This document shows positions 51,467 to 59,175 of a stretch of DNA of 64,000 bases, piece by piece. How positions within the stretch are numbered: the stretch's first letter is position 1; every line of letters starts with the position of its first letter. The position numbers were made by a program, and so were the translations under genes. The stretch is taken from the NCBI RefSeq assembly GCF_014652215.1, contig NZ_BMYJ01000001.1, positions 1 through 64,000 on the forward strand, in the 5' to 3' direction. The notes under the pieces are model-generated. The model was not told the DNA's origin. It was given only the letters and a program-made list of their open reading frames with translations, and searched no databases. This DNA is from Neogemmobacter tilapiae. GTDB taxonomy: Bacteria > Pseudomonadota > Alphaproteobacteria > Rhodobacterales > Rhodobacteraceae.

Positions 51467-52240
51467 ATGAAGAAAAGTAGGGAAATGCGTGAGGAGGAAC
51501 GGGCGTTTCTGGAGAGGGAGTTGTCCCGTTTAGCCGTGAAAACACCAGACTGGGCGCTGCTGTCTCTTTTCGTTCCTGTTGCTGGGATTCTATCTTTCGT
51601 CGTGGGTATTATATTTTTGTTGCTCGCGCGTGTCTTGGGTTTTGATGTGAGAAATGGCGCTTGGATGGAAAATTCAGTGACTTGGTGGGGCATTGTTGCA
51701 ATTACGGCAGTCGTCGTAGTGGGATTTGCTTGGAGTATTTGGAACAATTATCGTCAAAACCGTCTGCATCGACAAAAGCTAATGCAATCAATACAGCACG
51801 AATTGCTTGCTGGAAAAGTTCGAGATGAAATTATCGAAGTATATGACGTTAAGATTCTTCAAGAACCTGAACACGGAATGTGCTGCGTCTTTCTAAAGCT
51901 GATAGGAGAAAAAGTCTTTGCTATGATGGATTACGATTCCGTCGGAAACGACCTGCATGTCGAAGACGCGAAACCTTCTATCGTGGTACGGTCTAATCTT
52001 CATTTGATCACATTCCCGAAATCTAAATTGCGTAAATGGTCTTTTTCAGGGGATGTTCTGCCTTTGCCTTCACCAACCCCAATGGGGATTGACCCGGACC
52101 GATGGCCTGAGGACGAGACATTCCTTCGGGTCAAATGGCACAATATCGAAAAGCATTATGGTGGCAAGAAGCCCCCCACCCCTGACCCCTCCCCACCGGG
52201 GGGAGGGGAAGGCTCCCGGATTTCAAAGGGTGGTGCCTGA
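51467..52240 (+). CDS. Orphan membrane protein of unknown function, lower GC
   Basis: The 257-residue product has a charged, helical N-terminus ('REMREEERAFLERELSRLA'), two membrane helices (about residues 30-55 and 68-88), and a cytosolic C-terminal part with mixed beta and alpha segments ('EIIEVYDVKIL', 'GMCCVFLKLIGEKVFAMMDYD'). No family is recognised. The gene is visibly poorer in G and C than its neighbours, with many A/T-ended codons, which suggests transfer. The last 25 residues, Pro/Gly-rich 'KKPPTPDPSPPGGGEG', are encoded by a hairpin repeat. The start could be earlier at 51392, inside the marC copy. Confidence 0.6.
   Translation: MKKSREMREEERAFLERELSRLAVKTPDWALLSLFVPVAGILSFVVGIIFLLLARVLGFDVRNGAWMENSVTWWGIVAITAVVVVGFAWSIWNNYRQNRLHRQKLMQSIQHELLAGKVRDEIIEVYDVKILQEPEHGMCCVFLKLIGEKVFAMMDYDSVGNDLHVEDAKPSIVVRSNLHLITFPKSKLRKWSFSGDVLPLPSPTPMGIDPDRWPEDETFLRVKWHNIEKHYGGKKPPTPDPSPPGGGEGSRISKGGA
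52186..52208. repeat. C/G hairpin repeat within the 3' end of the orphan gene
   Basis: CCCCTCCCC (52186-52194) and GGGGAGGGG (52200-52208) form a perfect 9-bp stem with a five-base loop. The surrounding 'CCCCTGACCCCTCCCC...GGGGAGGGGAAGGC' is like a dispersed REP-type element. It has been taken into the reading frame of the orphan gene. Confidence 0.55.
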
Positions 52241-52289
52241 CAATGAAGCGCACCCCGACGCCCTGTGGGGCAGGGATGGGCTGTTGGCG

Positions 52290-54134
52290 TTACGCCGCCG
52301 CTTCCAGCTTTTCCTGTGCTTTCAGCCACATGGCTTCGGCGCGGTCTTGGGCTTCCATCACCTCGGCGTATTTCTTGTTCCAGGTTTCCAGCTCGCCCAC
52401 GCGGCCATCTTCATACAGCGCCGGATCGGCGAGTTTCGTCGCCAGTTTGTCGCGCATATCGGATATTTTTTGCAAACGTTCCTCACATTTGCGCAGTTCG
52501 GCCTTTAGCGCCAGAATTTCATCCCGGCTGGCTTTTTTCGGCTTTTCCACCACTTTCGCGGGTTTCGCCGGTTCATCCCCCGCCAAAAGCATGGCGCGAT
52601 AGGCGTCCAGATCTTCGGCATAGGGCTCCACCGCCCCGCCTTTGACGAGCCACAGACGATCCGCCACCAAAGACAGCAGGTGCATGTCGTGGCTGACCAG
52701 AACAACCGCACCGCTATAGGCCGTCAAAGCCTCCACCAAAGCCTCACGGCTTTCGATGTCGAGGTGGTTGGTCGGTTCATCGAGGATCAGCAGATGCGGC
52801 GCGTCGATGGTGGCCAGCAGCAGCGACAACCGCGCCTTTTGGCCGCCTGACAGACGGCCCACCACAGTATCGGCCTGTTCCACCATCAGGCCAAAGCCTG
52901 CCAGACGGGCGCGGTTCTTGGGCTGGCCTTCGGCGGGACGCAGGCGTTGGACGTGTTGCAGCGGCGTTTCGTCGAGGTAAAGTTCATCCACCTGATGCTG
53001 GGCGAAATAGCCGATGCGCAGTTTCGAATGGCGATGAATCTGGCCGTGCTGGACATTCAGCTTGCCCGCCAACAGCTTGGACAGCGTTGATTTACCTTCG
53101 CCGTTGCGGCCCAGAAGGGCGATGCGGTCGTCTTGATCAATCCGCAGCGACAGGTTTTTCAGCACCGGCGGGCCGCCATAGCCAACAGCCGCGCCATCCA
53201 TATTGATGATGGGCGGTGACAGTTCCTCAGGCTCGGGGAAGGTGAAGACCTGCTTGCGCGCCTCTTCGGGCGCGGTGATCGGCGTCATTTTTTCCAGCAT
53301 TTTCACGCGGGATTGCGCCTGAACGGCTTTGGAGGCCTTGGCCTTGAAGCGGTCCACGAAGGATTGCAGATGGGCGCGGCGGGCCTCTTGCTTTTTCGCC
53401 TCGGCCGCCTGCACGGCGCGGCGTTCGGTCATCTGGCGGACGAATTGGTCATAGCCGCCCTGCCAATAGGTCAGTTTGCGGTTGTCGAGATGCAGAATGC
53501 CCTGCACGGCGCGGTTCAAGAGGCCGCGGTCGTGCGAGATGATGATCACGGTATGGGGGTATTTCGCCAGATAGCTTTCCAGCCAAAGCGCGCCTTCCAG
53601 ATCCAGATAGTTGGTCGGCTCGTCGAGCAGCAGATAATCGGGCTGGGCGAACAGAACGCCCGCCAAGGCGACGCGCATCCGCCAGCCGCCGGAAAAGTCG
53701 GAACAGGGCATCAACTGTTCTTCGGCGGTAAAGCCCAAGCCGCGCAGGATGGCACTGGCGCGGCCTTCGGCGCTCCACGCGTCAATATCGGCCAGACGCG
53801 CCTGAATATCGGCAATGCGGTGTGGGTCAGTCGCCGTTTCGCTTTCGGCCATCAGCGCCGCGCGTTCGGTGTCGGCCTGCAAAACGGTGTCGAGCAGGCT
53901 GGTCGAGGAGGAGGGCACCTCTTGCGCCACGCCGCCGATTTTCGCCCGCTGCGGCAGGCTGATCCCGCCGCTTTCCAGCGCCAACTGCCCCCGGATCAGG
54001 CGGAACAGCGTGGTTTTGCCCGCGCCATTGCGGCCGACTAGGCCGACCTTGTGGCCCGTGGGAATGGTGGCCGTCGCCCCTTCAAACAGGGGGCGGCCTT
54101 CGACGGAATAGGTGATGTCATCAATCTTGAGCAT
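52290..54134 (-). CDS. ABC-F family ATPase (YheS-like)
   Basis: The 614-residue soluble protein has two ABC ATPase domains in one chain and no membrane part. The first has Walker A GRNGAGKTT, 'DFSGGWRMRVALAGVLF' and 'LLLDEPTNYLD'. The second has GRNGEGKST, 'RLSGGQKARLSLLLA' and 'LILDEPTNHLD'. The linker of about 80 residues and a C-terminal coiled coil (from about 530) are typical of ABC-F proteins that act on ribosomes. YheS is the nearest in length and C-terminus. Its precise translation role is not known here. Confidence 0.93.
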   Translation of the reverse strand: MLKIDDITYSVEGRPLFEGATATIPTGHKVGLVGRNGAGKTTLFRLIRGQLALESGGISLPQRAKIGGVAQEVPSSSTSLLDTVLQADTERAALMAESETATDPHRIADIQARLADIDAWSAEGRASAILRGLGFTAEEQLMPCSDFSGGWRMRVALAGVLFAQPDYLLLDEPTNYLDLEGALWLESYLAKYPHTVIIISHDRGLLNRAVQGILHLDNRKLTYWQGGYDQFVRQMTERRAVQAAEAKKQEARRAHLQSFVDRFKAKASKAVQAQSRVKMLEKMTPITAPEEARKQVFTFPEPEELSPPIINMDGAAVGYGGPPVLKNLSLRIDQDDRIALLGRNGEGKSTLSKLLAGKLNVQHGQIHRHSKLRIGYFAQHQVDELYLDETPLQHVQRLRPAEGQPKNRARLAGFGLMVEQADTVVGRLSGGQKARLSLLLATIDAPHLLILDEPTNHLDIESREALVEALTAYSGAVVLVSHDMHLLSLVADRLWLVKGGAVEPYAEDLDAYRAMLLAGDEPAKPAKVVEKPKKASRDEILALKAELRKCEERLQKISDMRDKLATKLADPALYEDGRVGELETWNKKYAEVMEAQDRAEAMWLKAQEKLEAAA

Positions 54135-54165
54135 GGGCAGGCCTTGCCTGATGCCAAAGGGAAGG

Positions 54166-54588
54166 TCAACGCCCGTCAGGATACTCGGCCGGGCCCTTGA
54201 TCTCTAGCTTGTTGCCGAAGGGATCGAAGATATAGAAGGAATGCCCCACGCCCCTTGCGCCGCCATGCACCGCCTCACGGTCGATCTGCACGTTGTGGGC
54301 GGCAAGATGGGCGCGCATGGCGTCAGGGGCAAAGGGGCTGGTCGCAATGCAAAGGTGATCGACGTTGCGCCCACCCTTGACCGGGGGAATGGCGCTGGTG
54401 GCACCGGGATGGGTCACATCCCACAAGACGATCAGGGCCGCGCCGCACCAGACCTGTTCCATGCCCAAGGCGGGATAGGAATAGCCGGGGACACAACCGA
54501 TGACCTCGCCATAGAATTTCAGAGCGCGGGGCATGTCATCGACAAGGAAAACGACATGATCAATGCCGACAAGGGAGAAGGGGGGCAT
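54166..54588 (-). CDS. VOC family (glyoxalase-like) protein
   Basis: The 140-residue protein has the VOC beta-alpha-beta-beta-beta repeat: 'GIDHVVFLVDDMPRALKFYGEVIG' at the N-terminus and 'VDHLCIA...GHSFYIFDPFGNKLEIKG' in the second half. His and Glu metal ligands are present ('IDHVVF', 'NKLEIKG'). It may be a glyoxalase, isomerase, dioxygenase or resistance protein. ATG 54588 has AAAAGGA upstream. It is divergent from ndk. Confidence 0.87.
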   Translation of the reverse strand: MPPFSLVGIDHVVFLVDDMPRALKFYGEVIGCVPGYSYPALGMEQVWCGAALIVLWDVTHPGATSAIPPVKGGRNVDHLCIATSPFAPDAMRAHLAAHNVQIDREAVHGGARGVGHSFYIFDPFGNKLEIKGPAEYPDGR

Positions 54589-54706
54589 GGGCTGATCCTT
54601 TTTCGGGCAGTGAACCCCGGCCATGCCCACTTTTCAACCCCGGTTCCGCGTGATAGCAGACGCGCGCAATCCGGGGCCTGATGCCCCATTCCCTATGAGG
54701 CAAGAC

Positions 54707-55129
54707 ATGGCCGTTGAACGCACCCTTTCGATCATCAAACCCGATGCCACCAAGCGCAACCTGACCGGCAAGGTCGTTGCGAAGTTTGAAGAGGCCGGCC
54801 TGCGCGTCGTCGCCTCGAAGCGCATCCATCTGTCGGCAGCCCAAGCCGGCGAGTTCTATGCCGAGCATAAAGAGCGCGGTTTCTATGGCGAGCTGGTGGC
54901 CTATATGGCGTCGGAGCCGGTCGTTGTGCAGGTTCTGGAAGGCGAAGGCGCGATCCTGAAGAACCGCGAAGTGATGGGGGCCACCGACCCGGCCCAAGCG
55001 GCTGACGGCACGATCCGCAAGGAATTCGCTTTGTCCAAGGGCGAAAACTCGGTCCACGGCTCGGACAGCCCGGAAGCGGCGGCGCGTGAGATTTCGTTCT
55101 TCTTCTCGGGTCTGGAGCTGGTCGGCTAA
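54707..55129 (+). CDS. ndk: Nucleoside diphosphate kinase
   Basis: The 140-residue enzyme balances nucleoside triphosphate pools by phosphate transfer through His117 in 'SVHGSDS'. It has '[18 protein letters not shown]' at the N-terminus and '[11 protein letters not shown]' near residue 57-67. ATG 54707 is preceded by GAGG at a good distance. A strong terminator follows. Confidence 0.96.
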   Translation: MAVERTLSIIKPDATKRNLTGKVVAKFEEAGLRVVASKRIHLSAAQAGEFYAEHKERGFYGELVAYMASEPVVVQVLEGEGAILKNREVMGATDPAQAADGTIRKEFALSKGENSVHGSDSPEAAAREISFFFSGLELVG

Positions 55130-55156
55130 GGCCGAAGCGCGACAGATTTGAACGGC

Positions 55157-55186
55157 AAAGGGCAGGTTTTCCTGCCCTTTTCTTTT
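55157..55186 (+). terminator. Terminator after ndk
   Basis: A perfect 10-bp stem (55157-55166 and 55171-55180) with TTTT loop is followed by TCTTTT. The same core recurs, with the same loop, at 56241-56269 after the first RTX gene. Confidence 0.95.
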
Positions 55187-55235
55187 GAGCGCCCCTGTCG
55201 ATCATGCGGCATCGAAACCGCAAAGGATGCGCAAG

Positions 55236-56216
55236 ATGCCGGATTTTCATGGAACGAATTTGCCTGACAATCTGATTGGATTGGAAGGGAATGATCGGCT
55301 GGTGGGTTGGAACTCCAGCAATCTGCCGGGCGACGAAGGCCCATCGAATGACAATGACAGCCTTGATGGCCAGGGGGGTGATGATACGCTTTGGGGTGGC
55401 GCGGGCGACGATGAACTGGTCGGCGGGCTGGGCAATGACCTGCTGTATGGCGGGGCAGGCGACGACCTTTTGATTGCGGGCCATGGCGCTGACAGCCTGT
55501 TCGGTGGCGAAGGGCGGGATCACTTTGTGATGAATGCGCGTTTTTCCGGGCTTTTGGACGGCGGTGCAGGGGTGGATATCTTGCAGATCAGCTTTGCCGA
55601 TCAGGGGCAAGCCGTGCATCTGAACCTGACAAACCCCGAGCGTTTGCAGAAACTGCCCGGCGGTGTCGGTGTTGTGAATATGGAGCGCGGGTTGGTTTCG
55701 GGCGGCGATGGCGATGACCGCTTGATCGGCGGGCAAAGGGCCGATGCTTTTCACGGCGGGCAGGGGGATGACTATCTTAGGGGCGGCAAGGGGAATGACT
55801 TGCTGTCTGGGCAGGGCGGGAATGATCGGCTGATGGGTGGGGCAGGCCAAGATCGCTTTCAGGATTTGCAGGGTGAGGATGTGCTGACCGGCGGAGGTGG
55901 CGCCGACAGTTTCATCTTCAATGACACTTTCGCGCATGATGGCACGCCCTCCATCACAGACTTCCAGACGGGGGTGGACGTCCTTTGGGTCGGACAGGGT
56001 GTCGCTTTCGGGATGAAGCCGGGAAAGCTGGCGGCGGATGCCTTTTGCTTTGGCCCTGCGGCGCGGGACGCAGAGGATCGGTTTGTTTATGACAAGGCCG
56101 AGGGCGTTTTGTATTTTGATCGGGATGGTTCGGGTTCGCAGGCCATGGTGCAGGTGGCGCAGTTCAACCCTAGCACGGCGATCCGTCATTTTGATTTCAT
56201 GATCTTTAGCCAATAG
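55236..56216 (+). CDS. RTX calcium-binding repeat protein 1
   Basis: The 326-residue protein is built from GGxGxDxL nonapeptide repeats, which form calcium-bound beta-rolls in secreted proteins. An N-terminal unit shared with the next three proteins contains '[18 protein letters not shown]'. Residues about 45-95 and 160-215 are beta-roll repeats ('[15 protein letters not shown]'). Between them is a module '[12 protein letters not shown]...VVNMERGL'. The C-terminal 90 residues are a conserved cap ('[18 protein letters not shown]'). There is no signal peptide, so type I secretion is likely, but no exporter gene is in the window. ATG 55236 follows AAAGGA. Confidence 0.85.
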   Translation: MPDFHGTNLPDNLIGLEGNDRLVGWNSSNLPGDEGPSNDNDSLDGQGGDDTLWGGAGDDELVGGLGNDLLYGGAGDDLLIAGHGADSLFGGEGRDHFVMNARFSGLLDGGAGVDILQISFADQGQAVHLNLTNPERLQKLPGGVGVVNMERGLVSGGDGDDRLIGGQRADAFHGGQGDDYLRGGKGNDLLSGQGGNDRLMGGAGQDRFQDLQGEDVLTGGGGADSFIFNDTFAHDGTPSITDFQTGVDVLWVGQGVAFGMKPGKLAADAFCFGPAARDAEDRFVYDKAEGVLYFDRDGSGSQAMVQVAQFNPSTAIRHFDFMIFSQ

Positions 56217-56240
56217 GCCAAGCCAATAATCGAGGGGGAG

Positions 56241-56269
56241 AGGGCAGGTTTTCCTGCCCTTTTCTTTTT
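56241..56269 (+). terminator. Terminator after RTX gene 1, copy of the ndk terminator
   Basis: An 8-bp stem (56241-56248 and 56253-56260) with loop TTTT and T-rich tail is identical in its core to the ndk terminator at 55157-55186. The repeated terminator suggests that the RTX gene block was duplicated together with its flank. Confidence 0.88.
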
Positions 56270-56321
56270 GGCCACCTCTGCAAGGATCAGCCGCAACATC
56301 CAACAGACGCGAGGGGCCGAT

Positions 56322-57800
56322 ATGGCAAAGATCACGGGGACGAACAAATCCAACACCCTTTTGGGCGGTGCCAAGGGGGATCTGATCCAAGGTTGGGCCA
56401 AGACCAACGCGCCCGGCAACCAAGGGCCCGCGACCGATGAAGATACGCTTGTTGGCATGGCAGGCAACGACACGCTGCGCGGTGGCAATGGTCGTGACCT
56501 GCTGTTTGCGGGTGAGGGGCATGACCAATTGTTCGGTGGCGCGGGGGCCGATGAACTGCTGGATGAGGCAGGCCGTGACCGGCTGTATGGCGGGGCAGGC
56601 GATGACACGCTGGACGTGGGGGATGGGCAGGACCGGGCCTATGGCGGCAAGGGGCATGACCTTTTTCTGGATGGTGCCGGCGGTGACCGCTATTTTGGGG
56701 GTGCGGGCCAGGACACCATCGCCTCGGCCTTGGGGCGGACTTGGGCCTATGGTGGGGCGGGCGATGATCGGATGATTGCCCATGCGGGTTTCGCCACCAC
56801 CCTACTGGATGGCGGCAAGGGTATCGACCTTTTGGAATTGCATCTGACGGACCGCATGCAGGGTGTGGCGATCAACTTGGGCATTACGGGGAAGATACAG
56901 AAGACCGTCGGTGGGCTGACCTTTAAAGGGATTGAACGACTGGAGTTCAACGGCACGCAAGGGAACGATACCGTCACTGGCGGCCAATATGACGATGTTC
57001 TGGCGGGCGATGGGGGCGACGATCGGCTTTATGGCGGCGCTGGGGATGATTTTGTCTGGGGCGGCAGTGGCAACAATCGCCTGTTGGGCGGTGCGGGCAA
57101 GGATACTTTGATCATGAGCCCGGACGGTCGCGGCCTTGTCGACGGCGGCAAAGGCATCGACATGCTGCATATGAACCAAAGCAACAGCACGGTGGCGCTG
57201 ATGCTGGATCTGTCGAAGCCCGGCACGCTGCAAAAACTGGCTTCGGGTGTGAGTGTAGTCAATCTTGAACAGGGCATCATCACAACGGGCAGCGGCGACG
57301 ACCGACTGACCGGGGGGCGTTTTGCCGACATGTTCTTTGGCGGCATGGGCGACGACTGGCTGATCGGCGGCGGGGGGAACGATACACTTTCCGGCGATGC
57401 GGGGAATGACACCCTGATCGGCGGCGCTGGCAAGGATGAGTTCTTGGGCTTTCAAGGCAATGACCGGCTGACCGGCGGGGCAGGGGCCGACACCTTCCGT
57501 TTTGAAAATGTGATCGGCACCGCCTATGCCCCCACCATCACGGATTTTCAGCATGGGGTGGACAAGATCGCCCTGAACCAAGCGGTGGTGAGCACGCTGG
57601 ACCTTGGAAATGTTCCCGCCCACGCCTTTGCCTTGGGAACCCAAGCGCAGGATGACACCGATCGTTTGATCTATGATGGCGGCACGGGGCGGCTTTATTA
57701 CGACGCTTGGGGCAATGTCGGTGAACCGCCCGTGCTGATCGCCATTTTCAACCCCGGCACGCAGATTACGGCCAGCGATTTTTCGATCATTGGCGTTTAG
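56322..57800 (+). CDS. RTX calcium-binding repeat protein 2
   Basis: The 492-residue paralog has the shared N-terminal unit ('GWAKTNAPGNQGPATDED'), then beta-roll repeats ('GGNGRDLLFAGEGHD'). It carries two copies of the inter-repeat module: one near residues 160-225 ('DGGKGIDLLELHLTD') and one near 277-340 ('DGGKGIDMLHMNQSN...VVNLEQGI'). The second copy and the rest of the C-terminus closely follow protein 1, so it looks like protein 1 with an inserted repeat block. The conserved cap ends in 'DTDRLIYDGGTGRLYYD'. No signal peptide; type I secretion is assumed. Confidence 0.85.
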   Translation: MAKITGTNKSNTLLGGAKGDLIQGWAKTNAPGNQGPATDEDTLVGMAGNDTLRGGNGRDLLFAGEGHDQLFGGAGADELLDEAGRDRLYGGAGDDTLDVGDGQDRAYGGKGHDLFLDGAGGDRYFGGAGQDTIASALGRTWAYGGAGDDRMIAHAGFATTLLDGGKGIDLLELHLTDRMQGVAINLGITGKIQKTVGGLTFKGIERLEFNGTQGNDTVTGGQYDDVLAGDGGDDRLYGGAGDDFVWGGSGNNRLLGGAGKDTLIMSPDGRGLVDGGKGIDMLHMNQSNSTVALMLDLSKPGTLQKLASGVSVVNLEQGIITTGSGDDRLTGGRFADMFFGGMGDDWLIGGGGNDTLSGDAGNDTLIGGAGKDEFLGFQGNDRLTGGAGADTFRFENVIGTAYAPTITDFQHGVDKIALNQAVVSTLDLGNVPAHAFALGTQAQDDTDRLIYDGGTGRLYYDAWGNVGEPPVLIAIFNPGTQITASDFSIIGV

Positions 57801-57808
57801 GCGGCTTT

Positions 57809-57834
57809 CCCGCACTGTCGCTGGACAGGGCGGG
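57809..57834 (+). terminator. Imperfect stem-loop after RTX gene 2
   Basis: An 11-bp stem with one mismatch (57809-57819 and 57824-57834) lies just after the stop codon. No T run follows, so it may be a weak terminator or mRNA end. Confidence 0.5.
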
Positions 57835-57882
57835 ACCGGCCCTGTAGCCCTAGGCGCAGAATTGCGATGAAGGATACCCGCG

Positions 57883-58857
57883 ATGGCGAAAGTCTATGGA
57901 ACCAATACGCCTGACAATCTGTTGGCAGCCCCCGGCGGCGACGCGCTTTTCGGCTGGGACAAGAGCAATGCGCCGGGCCGTGAAGGGCCAAGCACCGACC
58001 ATGATACGCTGACCGGCGGCGCTGGCGACGACACGTTGAGCGGCGGGCAGGGCAATGATGTGCTTTTTGGTGGCGAAGGTCGCAATCTGCTGCTGGGTGG
58101 CAATGGCGATGATCGCGTGACGATGCTGCTGGGTTTTGGCCGCGACACGGCCGATGGCGGCAATGGGGTCGATGTTCTGACCATCGACGCCTCGGCCCAG
58201 ACCAAAAAGATCACCCATGTCTTTGGTGCCGCCGACACCGAAACCGCGCTGGGCGATGGCTCGACCTATATCGGTTTTGAACGGCTGAATTTTCTGGGCG
58301 GGAAGGGCGATGACTACGTGATTGCGGGCGCCCTGTCCGACCGGCTTTACGGCGGCGAGGGCGATGACCGGCTGGTGGCGGGCGGGGGGCGCGATCAGAT
58401 CTGGGGGGATCAGGGCGATGACCGCATTTACGGCGAATTGGGCCGTGACCGGCTTTATGGTGGCGACGGGGCCGATGCGCTGGGCGGGGGCGATGGCGAC
58501 GATACGCTGATCGGCGGTCTGGGCAAGGACACGCTGTTTGGCCAAGAGGGCCGCGATGTGTTTGTGTTCAACGAGGCGGGCGAGAAAAACTTTGACATGA
58601 TCGAGGGTTTTGATGGGTCTGAGGACCGGATCCATCTGTCTGCGGCCTTGTTCGACGATCTGGCCAAGGGCGCGCTTCGTTCCGGCCAATTTGTGGTGGG
58701 GGCCGAGGCGAAAGACGCCAATGACCGCATCATCTATACCAACGGCACAGGCAAAATCTGGCTGGATGTCGATGGTGCGGGCGGTGCTGAAAAGGTGCTT
58801 CTGGCCCAGATCGAAAAGGGCCTGATCCTGAATGCTGGGGATTTCCTGATTATCTAA
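57883..58857 (+). CDS. RTX calcium-binding repeat protein 3
   Basis: The 324-residue paralog has the N-terminal unit 'GTNTPDNLLA...GWDKSNAPGREGPSTDHD'. Beta-roll repeats ('GGAGDDTLSGGQGND', later 'GGEGDDRLVAGGGRD') flank a module 'GGNGVDVLTIDASAQ...YIGFERLNF', and it closes with the cap 'DRIIYTNGTGKIWLDVDG'. An aspartate/glutamate pattern suits calcium. The ATG at 57883 has AAGGA at the same spacing as in gene 1. It probably leaves the cell by a type I system elsewhere in the genome. Confidence 0.85.
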   Translation: MAKVYGTNTPDNLLAAPGGDALFGWDKSNAPGREGPSTDHDTLTGGAGDDTLSGGQGNDVLFGGEGRNLLLGGNGDDRVTMLLGFGRDTADGGNGVDVLTIDASAQTKKITHVFGAADTETALGDGSTYIGFERLNFLGGKGDDYVIAGALSDRLYGGEGDDRLVAGGGRDQIWGDQGDDRIYGELGRDRLYGGDGADALGGGDGDDTLIGGLGKDTLFGQEGRDVFVFNEAGEKNFDMIEGFDGSEDRIHLSAALFDDLAKGALRSGQFVVGAEAKDANDRIIYTNGTGKIWLDVDGAGGAEKVLLAQIEKGLILNAGDFLII

Positions 58858-58879
58858 GGGATCATCCCCCTTGCTCCTT

Positions 58880-58906
58880 CCGCGCCCTAAGGCTATCAGG
58901 GCGCGG
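58880..58906 (+). terminator. Stem-loop before tRNA-Val(TAC)
   Basis: CCGCGCCCT (58880-58888) and AGGGCGCGG (58898-58906) form a perfect 9-bp stem. It ends three bases before the tRNA gene and has no T run. It may terminate RTX gene 3 or be part of the tRNA leader. Confidence 0.5.
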
Positions 58907-58909
58907 TTC

Positions 58910-58985
58910 GGGTGGTTAGCTCAGTTGGTAGAGCATCTCGTTTACACCGAGATGGCCGGGGGTTCGAGTCCCTCACCACCCACCA
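58910..58985 (+). tRNA. tRNA-Val (anticodon TAC)
   Basis: The 76-nt cloverleaf has acceptor GGGTGGT pairing with ACCACCC, D-loop AGTTGGTAGA, anticodon stem-loop TCTCG-TTTACAC-CGAGA (anticodon TAC, reading GUA and other GUN), T-arm GGTTCGAGTCC and encoded CCA (58983-58985). It sits between RTX genes 3 and 4. Confidence 0.96.
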
Positions 58986-59175
58986 TTCCCGCGCATCCCT
59001 TTGTGACTGTGGCTTTTTTCCCCTTTATCCGGCGGAAAGCTGCGGATTTTTTCCGGCCCATCAACTCTGTCATTGACCCTTTGCCCCGCCTGCCTAGCCT
59101 GCGCGCTGCCGGGATTGATTGGTGGGGACTTATTTGTGTCCGGCAAAATCATAAACCGAAGGGACATGGAATATT
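58986..59175 (+). other. Leader between tRNA-Val and RTX gene 4
   Basis: The 190 bases hold no gene I can support. TTGCCC-N17-type promoter elements are unclear. An AAGGGACATGG segment lies 12 to 20 bases before the RTX 4 start and would serve as ribosome site. A long frame across the tRNA is not coding. Confidence 0.4.
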
